62,449 nt of DNA from Psychrobacter pacificensis (GCF_900101915.1 NZ_FNAL01000018.1:1-62449); one strand, 5' to 3'. Shown: positions 45,644 through 54,588, counted from the first letter of the stretch. Notes: generated by a model not told the origin, from the letters alone. Numbers and translations are program-made.

Positions 45644-46531
45644 TTAGCTTTCAAAACAACAATTTAAAAATCTTTTTAACTTTCTATGCCTTTTACTACT
45701 TATCAAAGGCGTAAATTGTCTCATATTATCTGCACTAAATAACTTAAAGCCATCCGCAATAATACTATGTGCTTCACGAACACTATCGTTTAATTTTTCA
45801 TTCTCTTTGATCATTTTGCTAAGTTCTTTGAGAGTTGTCTTGTCCTCATCAAAATCATTCAAACGATTAAGAGTTATTTTATTGTTTAGAATGATGGCTT
45901 TAATTTTGATTCTATCAGTAAGATAGTTTAGACCTTTTAAATCACCTAAGTTGTCAGACATATAGAAAGGATTTTGAACGTCTTTTCCTGTTCTAACCTC
46001 TTCAAGCTCAATCTCCGATTCTGTAGCTCTACGCTGTATTGCAATAATGGAGCTCTTACTATATTTCATTTGTTCTAGCTTGTCGTATAGCCCATCAAGA
46101 CCTTCGGACTTTATAGCTCTATAAACTCTCTCAATCTTCTTCCAATCAGCTTCTATTTCATTTAACTTTCTATAATTTTCAGCAATATTCAATTTAGCTA
46201 ACTTTATATTCTCGATTTTGTTTGCGTAATCAATCTCTTTGCTAAGTTTATTGCTCAAAGACGTAAAGTTTTCTCCAAAATACTTCTTGCCACAGTCGTT
46301 TCCTAAATTAGTCAACCTACCAGATTCAGTTTCAACAATACATCCAATATTATGAGGTGTGCGACAATTTGATAAACCGCATCTACCCTTGTTTGGAAGT
46401 TCATACTTATTAATAACTTGCTTTAATTTTTCCTTCTTAGGATCTAATGAGTCAGTATATCCACTCATTTTATAAATATCATCCCAAGTATTAATTCTCA
46501 AAAAATGCTTTTTGCCCACTGAAATATTCAA
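45644..46531 (-). CDS. Unknown phage/island protein with a four-Cys zinc-site-like domain
   Basis: A 295-residue protein of unknown function. Residues ~49-90 hold CGLSNC, then IGC and the block RLTNLGNDCGKKYFG; the four Cys could bind zinc, and the TN-G-x-x-CGxxxFG motif recurs, as I recall, in unnamed proteins of prophages and plasmids. The rest (~95-290) is Lys/Glu/Ile-rich and helical, probably coiled coil. Base composition is clearly more AT-rich than the flanking nrd genes, suggesting transfer. The start is a TTG (46531) behind AGAGGG; Met22 is the next ATG-type choice. Transcribed with nrdA and nrdB. Confidence 0.72.
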   Translation of the reverse strand: MNISVGKKHFLRINTWDDIYKMSGYTDSLDPKKEKLKQVINKYELPNKGRCGLSNCRTPHNIGCIVETESGRLTNLGNDCGKKYFGENFTSLSNKLSKEIDYANKIENIKLAKLNIAENYRKLNEIEADWKKIERVYRAIKSEGLDGLYDKLEQMKYSKSSIIAIQRRATESEIELEEVRTGKDVQNPFYMSDNLGDLKGLNYLTDRIKIKAIILNNKITLNRLNDFDEDKTTLKELSKMIKENEKLNDSVREAHSIIADGFKLFSADNMRQFTPLISSKRHRKLKRFLNCCFES

Positions 46532-46563
46532 ATTCTTATCCCTCTTAGCAACTCATACTTAAT

Positions 46564-46593
46564 AGTGCTAAGGTGTCGAAGCACCCTAACACT
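46564..46593 (-). promoter_or_regulatory. Hairpin between two island genes
   Basis: AGTGCTAAGGTG and CACCCTAACACT form a 12-bp stem with two wobble pairs and a 6-base loop. There is no T-run, so it may be an attenuator or a processing/stability element rather than a terminator. Confidence 0.45.
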
Positions 46594-46618
46594 AAACCAT
46601 GAAGGTCAGACCAAACAC

Positions 46619-46852
46619 CTATGCTATTTTTCTAGCATAAGTATGTTTAGCGTTTAAGTTTATGTATCCGTTAAGACCATTTCCTGTTCTAGCTAGTCTT
46701 ATCATATTGTTGACATGATAAGTGCCAGTTTTGGAATAGTTATATAGATACATACCACCTTTCGTAAAACGCACAATTATAGAGTCATCACCGACCTCGA
46801 ATGCGCTTACGCCAGAGTCGCCATGTATATCACGATAAACTTCCATACTCAT
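46619..46852 (-). CDS. Small KTSC-like domain protein
   Basis: A 77-residue protein. VSAFEVGDDSIIVRFTKGG then MYLYNYSKTGTYHVNNMI and a final NGYINLNAKHTYARKI follow the layout of KTSC domains (short beta strands, F-x-x-G-x-x-Y-x-Y, then a helix and N-x-x-I). KTSC proteins are small, common in phages and islands, and of unsettled function. AGGAG sits seven bases before the ATG at 46852. It lies in line between two other island genes on the same strand. Confidence 0.7.
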   Translation of the reverse strand: MSMEVYRDIHGDSGVSAFEVGDDSIIVRFTKGGMYLYNYSKTGTYHVNNMIRLARTGNGLNGYINLNAKHTYARKIA

Positions 46853-47059
46853 TACTCCTGAGTAGAAATATTTGTGACTACCTTTTCACGGTTTTTTTGG
46901 ACAAGTGGTAAGTTTTAAATTAGAATGTCTGCTCTGAAAAAGGAAATTCATTCTATTGGCCTATCACTTGTGGACGTCGGTAGTCTCAACTTCCTGATAC
47001 TAAATATTGACGTATTTAGCATCTCCAATGGCATAGTTGATTACTCTTCTATGCCATTT

Positions 47060-47236
47060 TTATCTTCTACTATCTACCTCCTGTGCTACCCCTTTATAAC
47101 TACCTTTCATACCACTCATAAATCGACCTGTAGCAGCGTCTCTCTTAAGCGAATGCTTAGGGTTACTAGGATGCTTCATTTGAGTTCGAGCTTTTACCGA
47201 ACCTCTGCGAGTACTACGGCCTGTGTTCTTAGCCAT
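47060..47236 (-). CDS. Small basic island protein (58 residues), family unknown
   Basis: An ATG at 47236 with GAGGTAA nine bases upstream opens 58 codons ending at TAA (47060-47062). The product begins MAKNTGRSTRRGSVKARTQ, continues with KHSLKRDAATGRFMSG and ends GSYKGVAQEVDSRR. It is very basic. The order MAKNTG...GSVK.R.Q...KRD..TGRFM...KGV resembles short phage/plasmid proteins that I recall as hypothetical; this is from memory, not a search. A longer frame on the opposite strand over the same bases lacks any such pattern. It is the first gene after nrdA. Confidence 0.68.
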   Translation of the reverse strand: MAKNTGRSTRRGSVKARTQMKHPSNPKHSLKRDAATGRFMSGMKGSYKGVAQEVDSRR

Positions 47237-47324
47237 AATTAAATTACCTCTCTATTAATTAGCTTTAGTGGTTTTATGCTATCTATATTTTAGTTGCACC
47301 TCCTTTTACTAGACCAAATTATCT

Positions 47325-47358
47325 ATTAGGCTCTCTAAATTAGATCAGAGAGCCTAAT
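47325..47358 (-). terminator. Stem-loop just after nrdA
   Basis: ATTAGGCTCTCT and AGAGAGCCTAAT form a perfect 12-bp stem with a 10-base loop, starting 11 bp past the nrdA stop. On the minus strand it is followed by AGATAATTTGG rather than a T-run, so termination is probably partial and island and nrdB transcription could continue. It may instead protect the nrdA mRNA end. Confidence 0.55.
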
Positions 47359-47368
47359 GGCCAAATTT

Positions 47369-49645
47369 TTAAATCTTACAAGCACCGCCAGCACAATCAT
47401 CTTCCATATCCGCTTGGGCATCGTTCGCACCATCACGAGTGTTATGGTAGTACAACGTCTTCACACCCATTTTATAAGCGTTTAGCAAGTCTTTTAGCAA
47501 TATCTTCATCGGTACACGGCCACCAGCATAACGAACGGGGTCATAGTTGGTGTTGGCAGAGATACTTTGATCGACGAATTTTTGCATGATAGCGACCAGC
47601 TTTAGGTAACCGTCATTGTTTGGCATTTGCCATAGTAGCTCGTACTGATCTTTTAGGGTAGCAATCTCAGGCACGACTTGCTTTAAGATGCCATCTTTTG
47701 ACGCTTTGATAGAGACCAGACCACGTGGTGGCTCGATACCGTTGGTCGCGTTGGCGATCTGACTTGAGGTCTCAGACGGCATCAAGGCGGTTAGGGTAGA
47801 GTTGCGTAGACCGTGTTCCGTGATATCCCTACGTAGCGTTTCCCAATCGAGATGTAGCGGCTCTTGGCAGATTGTATCCAAGTCGGCTTTGTACGTATCA
47901 ATCGGCAAGATACCTTGTGAGTACGTGGTCTCATTGAACGCAGGGCACGCGCCTTGCTCTTTTGCCAATTTGTTTGAGGCTTTTAAGAGATAGAACTGCA
48001 ATGCTTCAAACGTCTGATGGGTCAGACCAAGTGCGCTGTCGTCAGAGTAGCGTGCGCCATTCTTAGCCAAGTAGTAAGCGTAGTTAATCACGCCCACACC
48101 AAGCGTACGTCGGCGCATACTGCCATTTTCAGCAGCTTTGACCGGATAGTCTTGATAGTCGAGTAGGGCATCAAGGGCACGGACGATTAGCTCGGCTGGC
48201 TCTTCGATGTCGCTGACGCTCTCGACTTTACCCAAGTTGACCGCTGATAGCGTACAAAGGGCGATTTCGCCTTCTTCGTCATTGATGTTATCCAGTGGTT
48301 TGGTCGGTAGCGCGATTTCCATACATAGGTTTGACTGGCGAATCGGGGCAACCGTCGCATCAAATGGGCTATGGGTGTTGCAATGATCGACGTTTTGGAT
48401 ATAGATACGACCCGTACTGGCGCGCTCTTGCATCATTAGGCTGAACAAATCAGCAGCTGGGATTTGACGGCTACGGATGTTAGGATCATTTTCGTATTTG
48501 GTGTATAGCGCTTCGAATTTGTCTTGGTCTTCAAAGAACGCATCATATAGGCCTGGCGTGTCACTTGGTGAAAATAGCGAGATGTCTTGACCTTTGATGA
48601 GGCGCGTGTACATCGTTTTGTTTAATTGTACGCCGTAGTCCATATGACGGACACGGTTGTCTTCGACGCCGCGGTTGTTTTTGAGTACCAGTAATGACTC
48701 AACTTCCAAATGCCATAATGGGTAAAATAGGGTCGCAGCACCGCCACGGACGCCCCCTTGTGAGCAGCATTTCACCGCTGTTTGGAACAGTTTGTAGAAT
48801 GGGATACAGCCAGTATGCTGCGCTTCACCGCCACGGATCGGGCTACCAAGGGCACGGATACGGCCAGCGTTGATGCCGATACCAGCGCGCTGTGACACGT
48901 AGCGTACGATGGCGCTGGTGGTCGCGTTGATTGAGTCTAGGCTGTCACCACATTCGATCAGTACGCACGAGCTAAACTGACGCGATGGCGTACGCACACC
49001 TGACATGATCGGTGTCGGTAGTGAGATTTTGAATTCTGAGGTCGCATCATAAAAGCGTTTGACGTAGCTTAAGCGCTCAGCTTTGTCGTAATTGGCAAAT
49101 AGACACATGCCCACGAGCATATATAAGAACTGCGGGCTTTCGTACACGGTCTTCGTGACACGGTCTTGTACTAGGTATTTCCCTGCCATTTGCTCGACAG
49201 CAGCATAGGCAAGGTTCATATCACGCCAATGATCCAGATATTCTTCTAACTCGTCAAATTCAGCACGGCTATAGTCCGCTAGGATATGCTTATCATATTT
49301 GCCCGCGTCGGTGAGCGTTTTGACATGGTCATACAGGTGCGGCGGCTCAAACTGGTTATACGCAATCTTACGTAGATGGAAGATCGCCAAGCGCGCGGCG
49401 AGATATTGATAATCAGGCGTGGTCTCAGAGATAAGGTCGGCAGCAGATTTGATGATGGTTTCGTGAATATCACGGGTTTTGATGCCTTCATAAAACTGGA
49501 TGTGCGACTTTAGCTCAACTTGCGACACAGAGACGTTGTCCAATCCATCCGCCGCCCACGCTATTACCTTATGAATTTTGTCTAAATTAATAGGCTCTAA
49601 ACGTCCATCACGCTTGGTTACTTGGATTTTATCAATATGTGTCAT
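47369..49645 (-). CDS. nrdA: Ribonucleotide reductase class Ia, alpha subunit
   Basis: Catalytic subunit reducing ribonucleoside diphosphates to deoxyribonucleotides. Residues ~6-95 are the ATP-cone allosteric domain (QVTKRDGRLEPINLDKIHKV). The catalytic barrel has SSCVLIECGDSLDS, NAGRIRALGSPIRGGEAQHTG and CSQGGVRGGAATLFYP, the active-site NLCMEIALPT loop, and the C-terminal redox pair in DDCAGGACKI. The 758-residue length is normal. GAGG precedes the start. Two NrdR-box-like sites lie ~150-190 bp upstream. Its usual partner nrdB is separated by the island. Confidence 0.97.
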   Translation of the reverse strand: MTHIDKIQVTKRDGRLEPINLDKIHKVIAWAADGLDNVSVSQVELKSHIQFYEGIKTRDIHETIIKSAADLISETTPDYQYLAARLAIFHLRKIAYNQFEPPHLYDHVKTLTDAGKYDKHILADYSRAEFDELEEYLDHWRDMNLAYAAVEQMAGKYLVQDRVTKTVYESPQFLYMLVGMCLFANYDKAERLSYVKRFYDATSEFKISLPTPIMSGVRTPSRQFSSCVLIECGDSLDSINATTSAIVRYVSQRAGIGINAGRIRALGSPIRGGEAQHTGCIPFYKLFQTAVKCCSQGGVRGGAATLFYPLWHLEVESLLVLKNNRGVEDNRVRHMDYGVQLNKTMYTRLIKGQDISLFSPSDTPGLYDAFFEDQDKFEALYTKYENDPNIRSRQIPAADLFSLMMQERASTGRIYIQNVDHCNTHSPFDATVAPIRQSNLCMEIALPTKPLDNINDEEGEIALCTLSAVNLGKVESVSDIEEPAELIVRALDALLDYQDYPVKAAENGSMRRRTLGVGVINYAYYLAKNGARYSDDSALGLTHQTFEALQFYLLKASNKLAKEQGACPAFNETTYSQGILPIDTYKADLDTICQEPLHLDWETLRRDITEHGLRNSTLTALMPSETSSQIANATNGIEPPRGLVSIKASKDGILKQVVPEIATLKDQYELLWQMPNNDGYLKLVAIMQKFVDQSISANTNYDPVRYAGGRVPMKILLKDLLNAYKMGVKTLYYHNTRDGANDAQADMEDDCAGGACKI

Positions 49646-50144
49646 GTTGGCCTCTATTTTGATTGCTTATAGTGATGCTGCGCGCCAAAGGAGCGGCAGA
49701 CATTCTTTATGACGCGATTGTAGTCGATGGTAGCAGTAGTTTTTTGGCAACAAGCAGCCACTACCCATAGTGATAGCAAAAATCACTGAGTACTACATAT
49801 AGCGTGTTTGTTAATCGGTAGGCACAATATAGCGGGAAAATTTTGAAAATACTATATTGATTTTAGGATAAAACTATGTTGCTACAAGGTTGTAGGCAGT
49901 CCAAATTTTGGCAAAGGACGATGGGATAAGGGTTAGACGCAAATGCGGTCGATCATAAATTTTTTGTAAAAATAGTGCGGCCGTTTGCTTTTTATTTTCT
50001 CAGTGATTGTCGCCTGATAACCATCATCATGGCGGCAATAATGCGGGCGCAGATTGTACATCAAACCACAAAAAATCGCCACCCATATGTTATTACTAGC
50101 GAGTGACGACTTGGACCAAAAGGCGCTAAACCTGTCTGAACGAT
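49646..50144 (-). promoter_or_regulatory. nrdA upstream region
   Basis: About 500 bp without a credible gene. It holds the two NrdR-box-like sites and must hold the nrdA promoter. The part from 49840 to 50144 lies after the ybeD stop and shows no clear terminator or gene. Confidence 0.5.
49792..49836 (-). promoter_or_regulatory. Pair of NrdR-box-like operators upstream of nrdA
   Basis: ACTACATATAGCGTGT (49792-49807) and GGCACAATATAGCGGG (49821-49836) both fit the NrdR box consensus ACACTATATATAGTGT in the core. Their ATATAGCG cores are exactly 30 bp apart, close to three helical turns, the usual spacing of paired NrdR boxes. NrdR is the global repressor of ribonucleotide reductase genes; its own gene is outside the window. 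Confidence 0.72.
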
Positions 50145-50546
50145 TTACAAAACCATGCGAACCGTCTTGGCATTATCAAGCGCGGCATAAAGTGTATTGA
50201 CTTGATCAGCGGCTGTTAGGTACAGATTGACCCGTGCTGAATGAAAGCGACCCGTTCTAGAAGGTTTCACTTCAATAGAGGCCAAATCAAAATCAGGGAA
50301 CTGACTACCCAAGATCAGCTTGATTTCATTAAGCAGGCTCTCGTGCTCACCTTCATGACCAATGATGCTGAGTGGGTAGTTCATCGGGAACTCCCAAAGC
50401 TCTGGGTTTTGAATGTCTGTTTTTTTGCCTTTCAGAACGCCTTTATTTGGCGTCAAATCAGTGACTTTCACTGATGGCTGATTGCTGGTTGGGTTATTTA
50501 TATTGTTGTCGACGTTGTCGTTATTATTTTTTGAATCATCACTCAT
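50145..50546 (-). CDS. ybeD: YbeD/DUF493 family protein
   Basis: A small cytoplasmic protein with an ACT-like/ferredoxin fold and no settled function. Residues ~55-133 are the DUF493 domain (WEFPMNYPLSIIGHEG, EVKPSRTGRFHSARVNLYLTAADQV, LYAALDNAKTVRMVL). The N-terminal 50 residues are Asn/Asp-rich and disordered (SKNNNDNVDNNINN). GAGG precedes the start. In E. coli ybeD lies beside lipB; here lipB is far away. Confidence 0.88.
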   Translation of the reverse strand: MSDDSKNNNDNVDNNINNPTSNQPSVKVTDLTPNKGVLKGKKTDIQNPELWEFPMNYPLSIIGHEGEHESLLNEIKLILGSQFPDFDLASIEVKPSRTGRFHSARVNLYLTAADQVNTLYAALDNAKTVRMVL

Positions 50547-50711
50547 GATATGAGCCTCGCTTTTATAGATAATATTTTTGAATAAATCAGCTGGTTAGAG
50601 TAGAGATTTTACCTACAGTACCTTTGTCTGCTATTTATAGTGGCGTGCGGTAGATTATTCAAGTTACGTTTGCCGCTCGTTTATTGTATGGCGCTTCGAT
50701 GACGGCAATAT

Positions 50712-51638
50712 TTACGGCAAATAACCATCAATAGGCATAATGTCAGTCGGCAGATTGGTTTCTCCCAGCGCTTCTCGCAGATTGATCTCGATCGTGCGTG
50801 ACAAGGCGGTCAGAGGTAACTGATTAGCCGCCAACCCAAATGGCTCTTCTAGCTCTTCACTCAATGCATCTAACCCAAAAAACGTATAAGCAATCACGGC
50901 ACAAACCAAGGGCGTTGCCCAACCAAGCGAGGCGACCAAGCCAAAAGGCAGCATGATGCAATACAAGTAGGTCGTACGATGTACCAGCAGCATATAAGCA
51001 AAAGGTAGCGGTGTGTTATGAATACGCTCGCAGGCTGCCAAGACAATCGTCATAGAGGTCAGGCGCTCATCCATGTTTTGGGTGACTTGCTCTGAGACCA
51101 GTCCTTGACGCCGAATATCGCCGAGATGCTTACCCATGAGGCGCATTATATGGTCAGGGACATTTTTTGCTTGATGCATACGATCATGATGTATGGATGC
51201 GACAAAGGGATCTATGTCCGCCCAAGGTGGCGTACCACGAAGCCTGTGGCGTACAGCATGTGCAAAAGCAATGGTCAGATATACCATGGTGCGCTGAGTC
51301 TCACGACCATGCTCGTTGTCATCATCTATAAAGGATAGGACTTGGCGCGTTAAGCTGCGAGCATCATATACCAACTGGCCCCATAGCATCCGTGCTTCCC
51401 ACCAACGCTGATAGCTGGCATTATTTCGAAATCCCAAAAACAACGATAATGCGATTCCCAATAAGGTAAAAGTGGCGATACCATAATAAGGAAAAGAGTC
51501 AGGAATCCAGTGTTGAATAATGGTAATGGCTGTACTAAGGATGGTAACCAATAGCAGCTGCGGATATATTTTTGGAATGATTGAACCGCGAAGGGCGAAA
51601 AATATCTTAAACGGGTGGGGTGTTTGCCGGACAATCAT
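50712..51638 (-). CDS. Bestrophin-like (UPF0187) membrane protein
   Basis: A 308-residue inner-membrane protein of the bacterial bestrophin/YneE family, homologous to animal chloride channels; some bacterial members conduct sodium. FRNNASYQRWWEARMLWGQLV after the first helical hairpin and PLPFAYMLLVHRTTYLYCIMLP (given in parts: the FAYMLLVHRT segment is diagnostic) match the family, as does the FFGLDALSEELEEPFG acidic block. AGGAA precedes the start. Ion preference cannot be told from this sequence alone. Confidence 0.87.
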   Translation of the reverse strand: MIVRQTPHPFKIFFALRGSIIPKIYPQLLLVTILSTAITIIQHWIPDSFPYYGIATFTLLGIALSLFLGFRNNASYQRWWEARMLWGQLVYDARSLTRQVLSFIDDDNEHGRETQRTMVYLTIAFAHAVRHRLRGTPPWADIDPFVASIHHDRMHQAKNVPDHIMRLMGKHLGDIRRQGLVSEQVTQNMDERLTSMTIVLAACERIHNTPLPFAYMLLVHRTTYLYCIMLPFGLVASLGWATPLVCAVIAYTFFGLDALSEELEEPFGLAANQLPLTALSRTIEINLREALGETNLPTDIMPIDGYLP

Positions 51639-51756
51639 GTCAGTTTCCTAGCGATGAAATCTGTGAGCGTAGTATTGCAGGTGCCGTATGATTCTAATAC
51701 AGAATCTAAGTCTGTAAAGCCCAAAAGACTATAAATTTATTCAAACTAAGAAGTAG

Positions 51757-52065
51757 GGTGGTCACTTAAGCTCGGTAATTGGGATAGCCAAAAAGTTAAA
51801 TCCTCGCCTATGCTTTTCGTCAGCAGAGCGTATGACTGAATCCTTTGATATTAAAGAGTCTGTCTCTAAAGGAGTGATTGACGTGTCACGAGCACATTTT
51901 TGGGATGTGACAGCAATCGCTGCGATTGATAAAGTCATTATCAAATTTCGCCGTGAAGGCACTGAGGTAGAGCTTATTGGTTTGAACGAGGCAAGCCAGA
52001 CGATGATAGACAATTTCGGTGTGCACGACAAACCAGATGCTGAGCAAAATTTAGGCGCGCATTGA
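51757..52065 (+). pseudogene. STAS-domain remnant of a SulP anion transporter
   Basis: SulP transporters are about 500-570 residues with a membrane domain followed by a C-terminal STAS domain. Here only the end remains: LCFSSAERMTESFDIKES, VIDVSRAHFWDVTAIAAIDK and VELIGLNEASQTMIDNFGVHDKP, running to a stop at 52065. The frame closes at a TAG at 51754, and nothing of the ~400-residue membrane part is found upstream. An ATG at 51832 could in theory start a 77-residue STAS protein, but no ribosome site precedes it. A 5' deletion is the simplest reading. Confidence 0.78.
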
Positions 52066-52086
52066 TAACATAGATTAACAAACACA

Positions 52087-52113
52087 AAAAAGCCGAGATA
52101 AACTCGGCTTTTT
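52087..52113. terminator. Bidirectional terminator at the rpoD end
   Basis: AAAAAGCCGAG and CTCGGCTTTTT form a perfect 11-bp stem with a 5-base loop, 21 bp after the rpoD stop. It also closes the convergent SulP remnant. Confidence 0.9.
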
Positions 52114-52133
52114 TTATTTAGCTTCATTGAATA

Positions 52134-54086
52134 TTAGTCATTTTCAAGGAAAGAACGTAAATGCTCAGAACGTGAGGGATGACGCAGTTTACGCAACGCT
52201 TTTGCCTCGATCTGACGGATACGTTCACGGGTAACATCGAACTGCTTACCAACTTCTTCTAAAGTATGATCCGTTGGCATGTCGATACCAAAACGCATCT
52301 TTAATACACGGGCTTCACGCTCAGTCAGGTTGCCGAGTACATCACGAGTGGCTTCTTGTAGTCCAGCAGACGTTGCATCGTCGACAGGGCTTGAGATCGT
52401 ACCATCTTCGATGAAGTCACCTAAGTGTGAATCTTCATCATCACCGATAGGCGTCTCCATAGAGATAGGCTCTTTGGCAATCTTGAGCACCTTACGGACT
52501 TTGACTTCGTCCATCTCTAGACGTTCGCCTAATTCCTCAGGCGTTGGCTCGCGGCCCATTTCTTGTAGCAGCTGACGTGAGACACGGTTGATCTTGTTGA
52601 TCGTCTCAATCATATGCACAGGGATACGAATGGTACGCGCTTGGTCAGCGATAGAGCGCGTGATTGCCTGACGAATCCACCATGTGGCATACGTTGAGAA
52701 CTTATAACCACGGCGATATTCAAACTTATCAACCGCTTTCATCAGACCGATATTACCTTCTTGGATCAGATCCAAGAACTGTAGGCCGCGGTTGGTGTAT
52801 TTTTTGGCAATAGAGATAACCAGACGCAAGTTGGCCTCAACCATTTCTTTTTTCGCGCGGCGAGCTTTTGCTTCACCAACGGCCATACGACGTGCCACGT
52901 CTTTCATGTCGTGGATTTTCATATCAAGCTGCTGCTCATAATCACGAATACGGCGCTGAAGTAAAATAACGTCATCGGTGACTTTTTCTAGTGTGCCCGC
53001 AAATGCAGGCTTACCTTTGATACGCTCAATGAGCCAATCGACATTGGTTTCATTGCTAGGGAAGGTCTTACGGAACTCTTCACGCGGCATACGACCACGG
53101 CGAATCACCAAGCGCATGATTTGACGCTCTTGCTTACGCACGTCGTCGTAGACGTCATGCATGATCGCCATGACTTGGTCTGACAAGCGATTATTGAGCT
53201 TTAGCATCATAAAGCGTTCAGCAAGTAACGCGTACGCAGTATCCGCCTGCACGCTACCACGACCATAATCAAGCAGCGCTTGCTTGGCTTTGATAAATAG
53301 ATGCTCGATCTCTTCTAGACGCAAACGTACTTCTTCTGGATCAAGACCGCTGCTTTCTTCTTCAGCTTCTTCTTCAACGTCGTCTTCGTCTTCATCTTCG
53401 TCATCATCAAGTGCGGCTGCCTTGGCATTCACTTTAGCTTTGATGATAGGCGGGTTTTCTTTTTCTTCTTTGATGCGCTCACGCTCTTCTTTTACCGCAT
53501 CTTTGGCTTCTTGAGCGGCGATTTTATCTTCTTCGGTTTCAGGATCTAAGAAACCAGTGATGACGTCAGATAGCTTTTTTTCGCCATCTTGTACTTTTTG
53601 GTATTCATCAAGGACGAACTGTACGGTGCCAGGCCAGTAAGCCATGGCATGCTGTACATCACGAATACCTTCTTCGATACGCTTAGCAATGGAGATCTCA
53701 CCTTCACGGGTAAGAAGATCAACTGTACCCATCTCACGCATATACATACGGACAGGGTCAGTGGTACGACCAGGCTCGGTTTCAACAGAGGCAAGTACTG
53801 CCGCTGCTTCGTCTGCTGCCATGTCATCATCACTTGAATCATCGTTCATCAAGATGTCATCGGCATCAGGGGCAGACTCAAAGATTTTGATACCAACATC
53901 GGTTAGCATCTGCACAATATCTTCGATCTGATCGCTTTCGGTAATAGAGTCGGGCAGCTGGTCATTCACCTCAGCATAGGTAAGATACCCTTGCTCTTTG
54001 CCCATTTGGATTAAGGTGGCCAGTTGAGATGTGGACTGAGAAACTGACTTATCGTTCATAAATACTCGCTTACTTGCATCGGACAT
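52134..54086 (-). CDS. rpoD: RNA polymerase primary sigma factor (sigma-70)
   Basis: Directs RNA polymerase to housekeeping promoters. Region 1.1 ([23 protein letters not shown], in parts) is at the N-terminus, region 1.2 at [21 protein letters not shown], regions 2.3-2.4 at [19 protein letters not shown], and region 4.2 at [19 protein letters not shown]. The non-conserved region holds a striking acidic run ([18 protein letters not shown]). The length of 650 residues is normal for the class. Neither Met1 nor Met10 (54059) has a strong ribosome site; Met10 (MNDKSVSQ) fits relatives slightly better. It lies downstream of dnaG in the same direction, as in the classical macromolecular-synthesis operon, but 502 bp away. 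Confidence 0.96.
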   Translation of the reverse strand: MSDASKRVFMNDKSVSQSTSQLATLIQMGKEQGYLTYAEVNDQLPDSITESDQIEDIVQMLTDVGIKIFESAPDADDILMNDDSSDDDMAADEAAAVLASVETEPGRTTDPVRMYMREMGTVDLLTREGEISIAKRIEEGIRDVQHAMAYWPGTVQFVLDEYQKVQDGEKKLSDVITGFLDPETEEDKIAAQEAKDAVKEERERIKEEKENPPIIKAKVNAKAAALDDDEDEDEDDVEEEAEEESSGLDPEEVRLRLEEIEHLFIKAKQALLDYGRGSVQADTAYALLAERFMMLKLNNRLSDQVMAIMHDVYDDVRKQERQIMRLVIRRGRMPREEFRKTFPSNETNVDWLIERIKGKPAFAGTLEKVTDDVILLQRRIRDYEQQLDMKIHDMKDVARRMAVGEAKARRAKKEMVEANLRLVISIAKKYTNRGLQFLDLIQEGNIGLMKAVDKFEYRRGYKFSTYATWWIRQAITRSIADQARTIRIPVHMIETINKINRVSRQLLQEMGREPTPEELGERLEMDEVKVRKVLKIAKEPISMETPIGDDEDSHLGDFIEDGTISSPVDDATSAGLQEATRDVLGNLTEREARVLKMRFGIDMPTDHTLEEVGKQFDVTRERIRQIEAKALRKLRHPSRSEHLRSFLEND

Positions 54087-54588
54087 TTTTATATTGTGAC
54101 TCGCTATCGCTCGCTCTTTGCGTTGATCTTATCAATCGATTGATCAAAATATGGCGTAGAGGTTGTCAATAATATCAAAAATGAGTTGATATGAATAAAG
54201 GCTCAAAACACTACAATAACAATGCTAAAAAACAGCTAAAAATTAGAAAAGCTAAAAAGACTTCAATACAGTACCTAAAAAAATATAGTACTTAAAATTT
54301 AATACTCAAAATAGTATCTAAAAGCAGATACGTAAAATAATACCTAAAATTTGTGCTTAAAGATGCATGCTCACAATCATTAACCAAGCAGTGCTGTCAA
54401 TATACAGCGACACAGTTTAACACAGACCATCGTCGTCAAGCACGAGCTAGTGATAGCTACCGACCATTTTTTGCCGTTTATTTGCCGTCAGCTAAATGAT
54501 TTAGGAGTGACTCATGCTACTGGGCATAATCATTAGTAGTGGGGGCAGTGGCTAGAATTTTAAAGGGGCATGATTTGATAATTAAACA
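54087..54588 (-). promoter_or_regulatory. dnaG-rpoD intergenic region
   Basis: About 500 bp without a gene. It is AT-rich and contains a run of degenerate short repeats (listed separately). It must hold the rpoD promoter(s), since no close coupling to dnaG is possible. No clear terminator follows dnaG. Confidence 0.5.
54269..54362. repeat. Degenerate 12-17-bp repeats in the rpoD leader
   Basis: On the minus strand six units of the form TTTTARRTAYTA follow each other: TTTTAGGTATTA, TTTTACGTATCTGC, TTTTAGATACTA, TTTTGAGTATTAAA, TTTTAAGTACTATA, TTTTAGGTACTG. Spacing is 12-17 bp. They lie 180-275 bp upstream of rpoD. This may be old slippage or a multi-site operator. Confidence 0.6.

Noticed and set aside
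46901..46971. ACAAGTG...CACTTGT inverted repeat as an insertion-element end
   Set aside because: Only 7 bp with a ~57-base interior and no target duplication; too weak to call.
46925..47242. 105-codon frame on the plus strand in the island
   Set aside because: It overlaps the 58-codon minus-strand gene, has no ribosome site and no recognisable sequence; the minus-strand frame has a strong ribosome site and phage-like motifs.
53284..53514. Ser-rich frame opposite rpoD
   Set aside because: It is the complement of the acidic Asp/Glu run of RpoD, which reads as serine on the other strand; not a gene.
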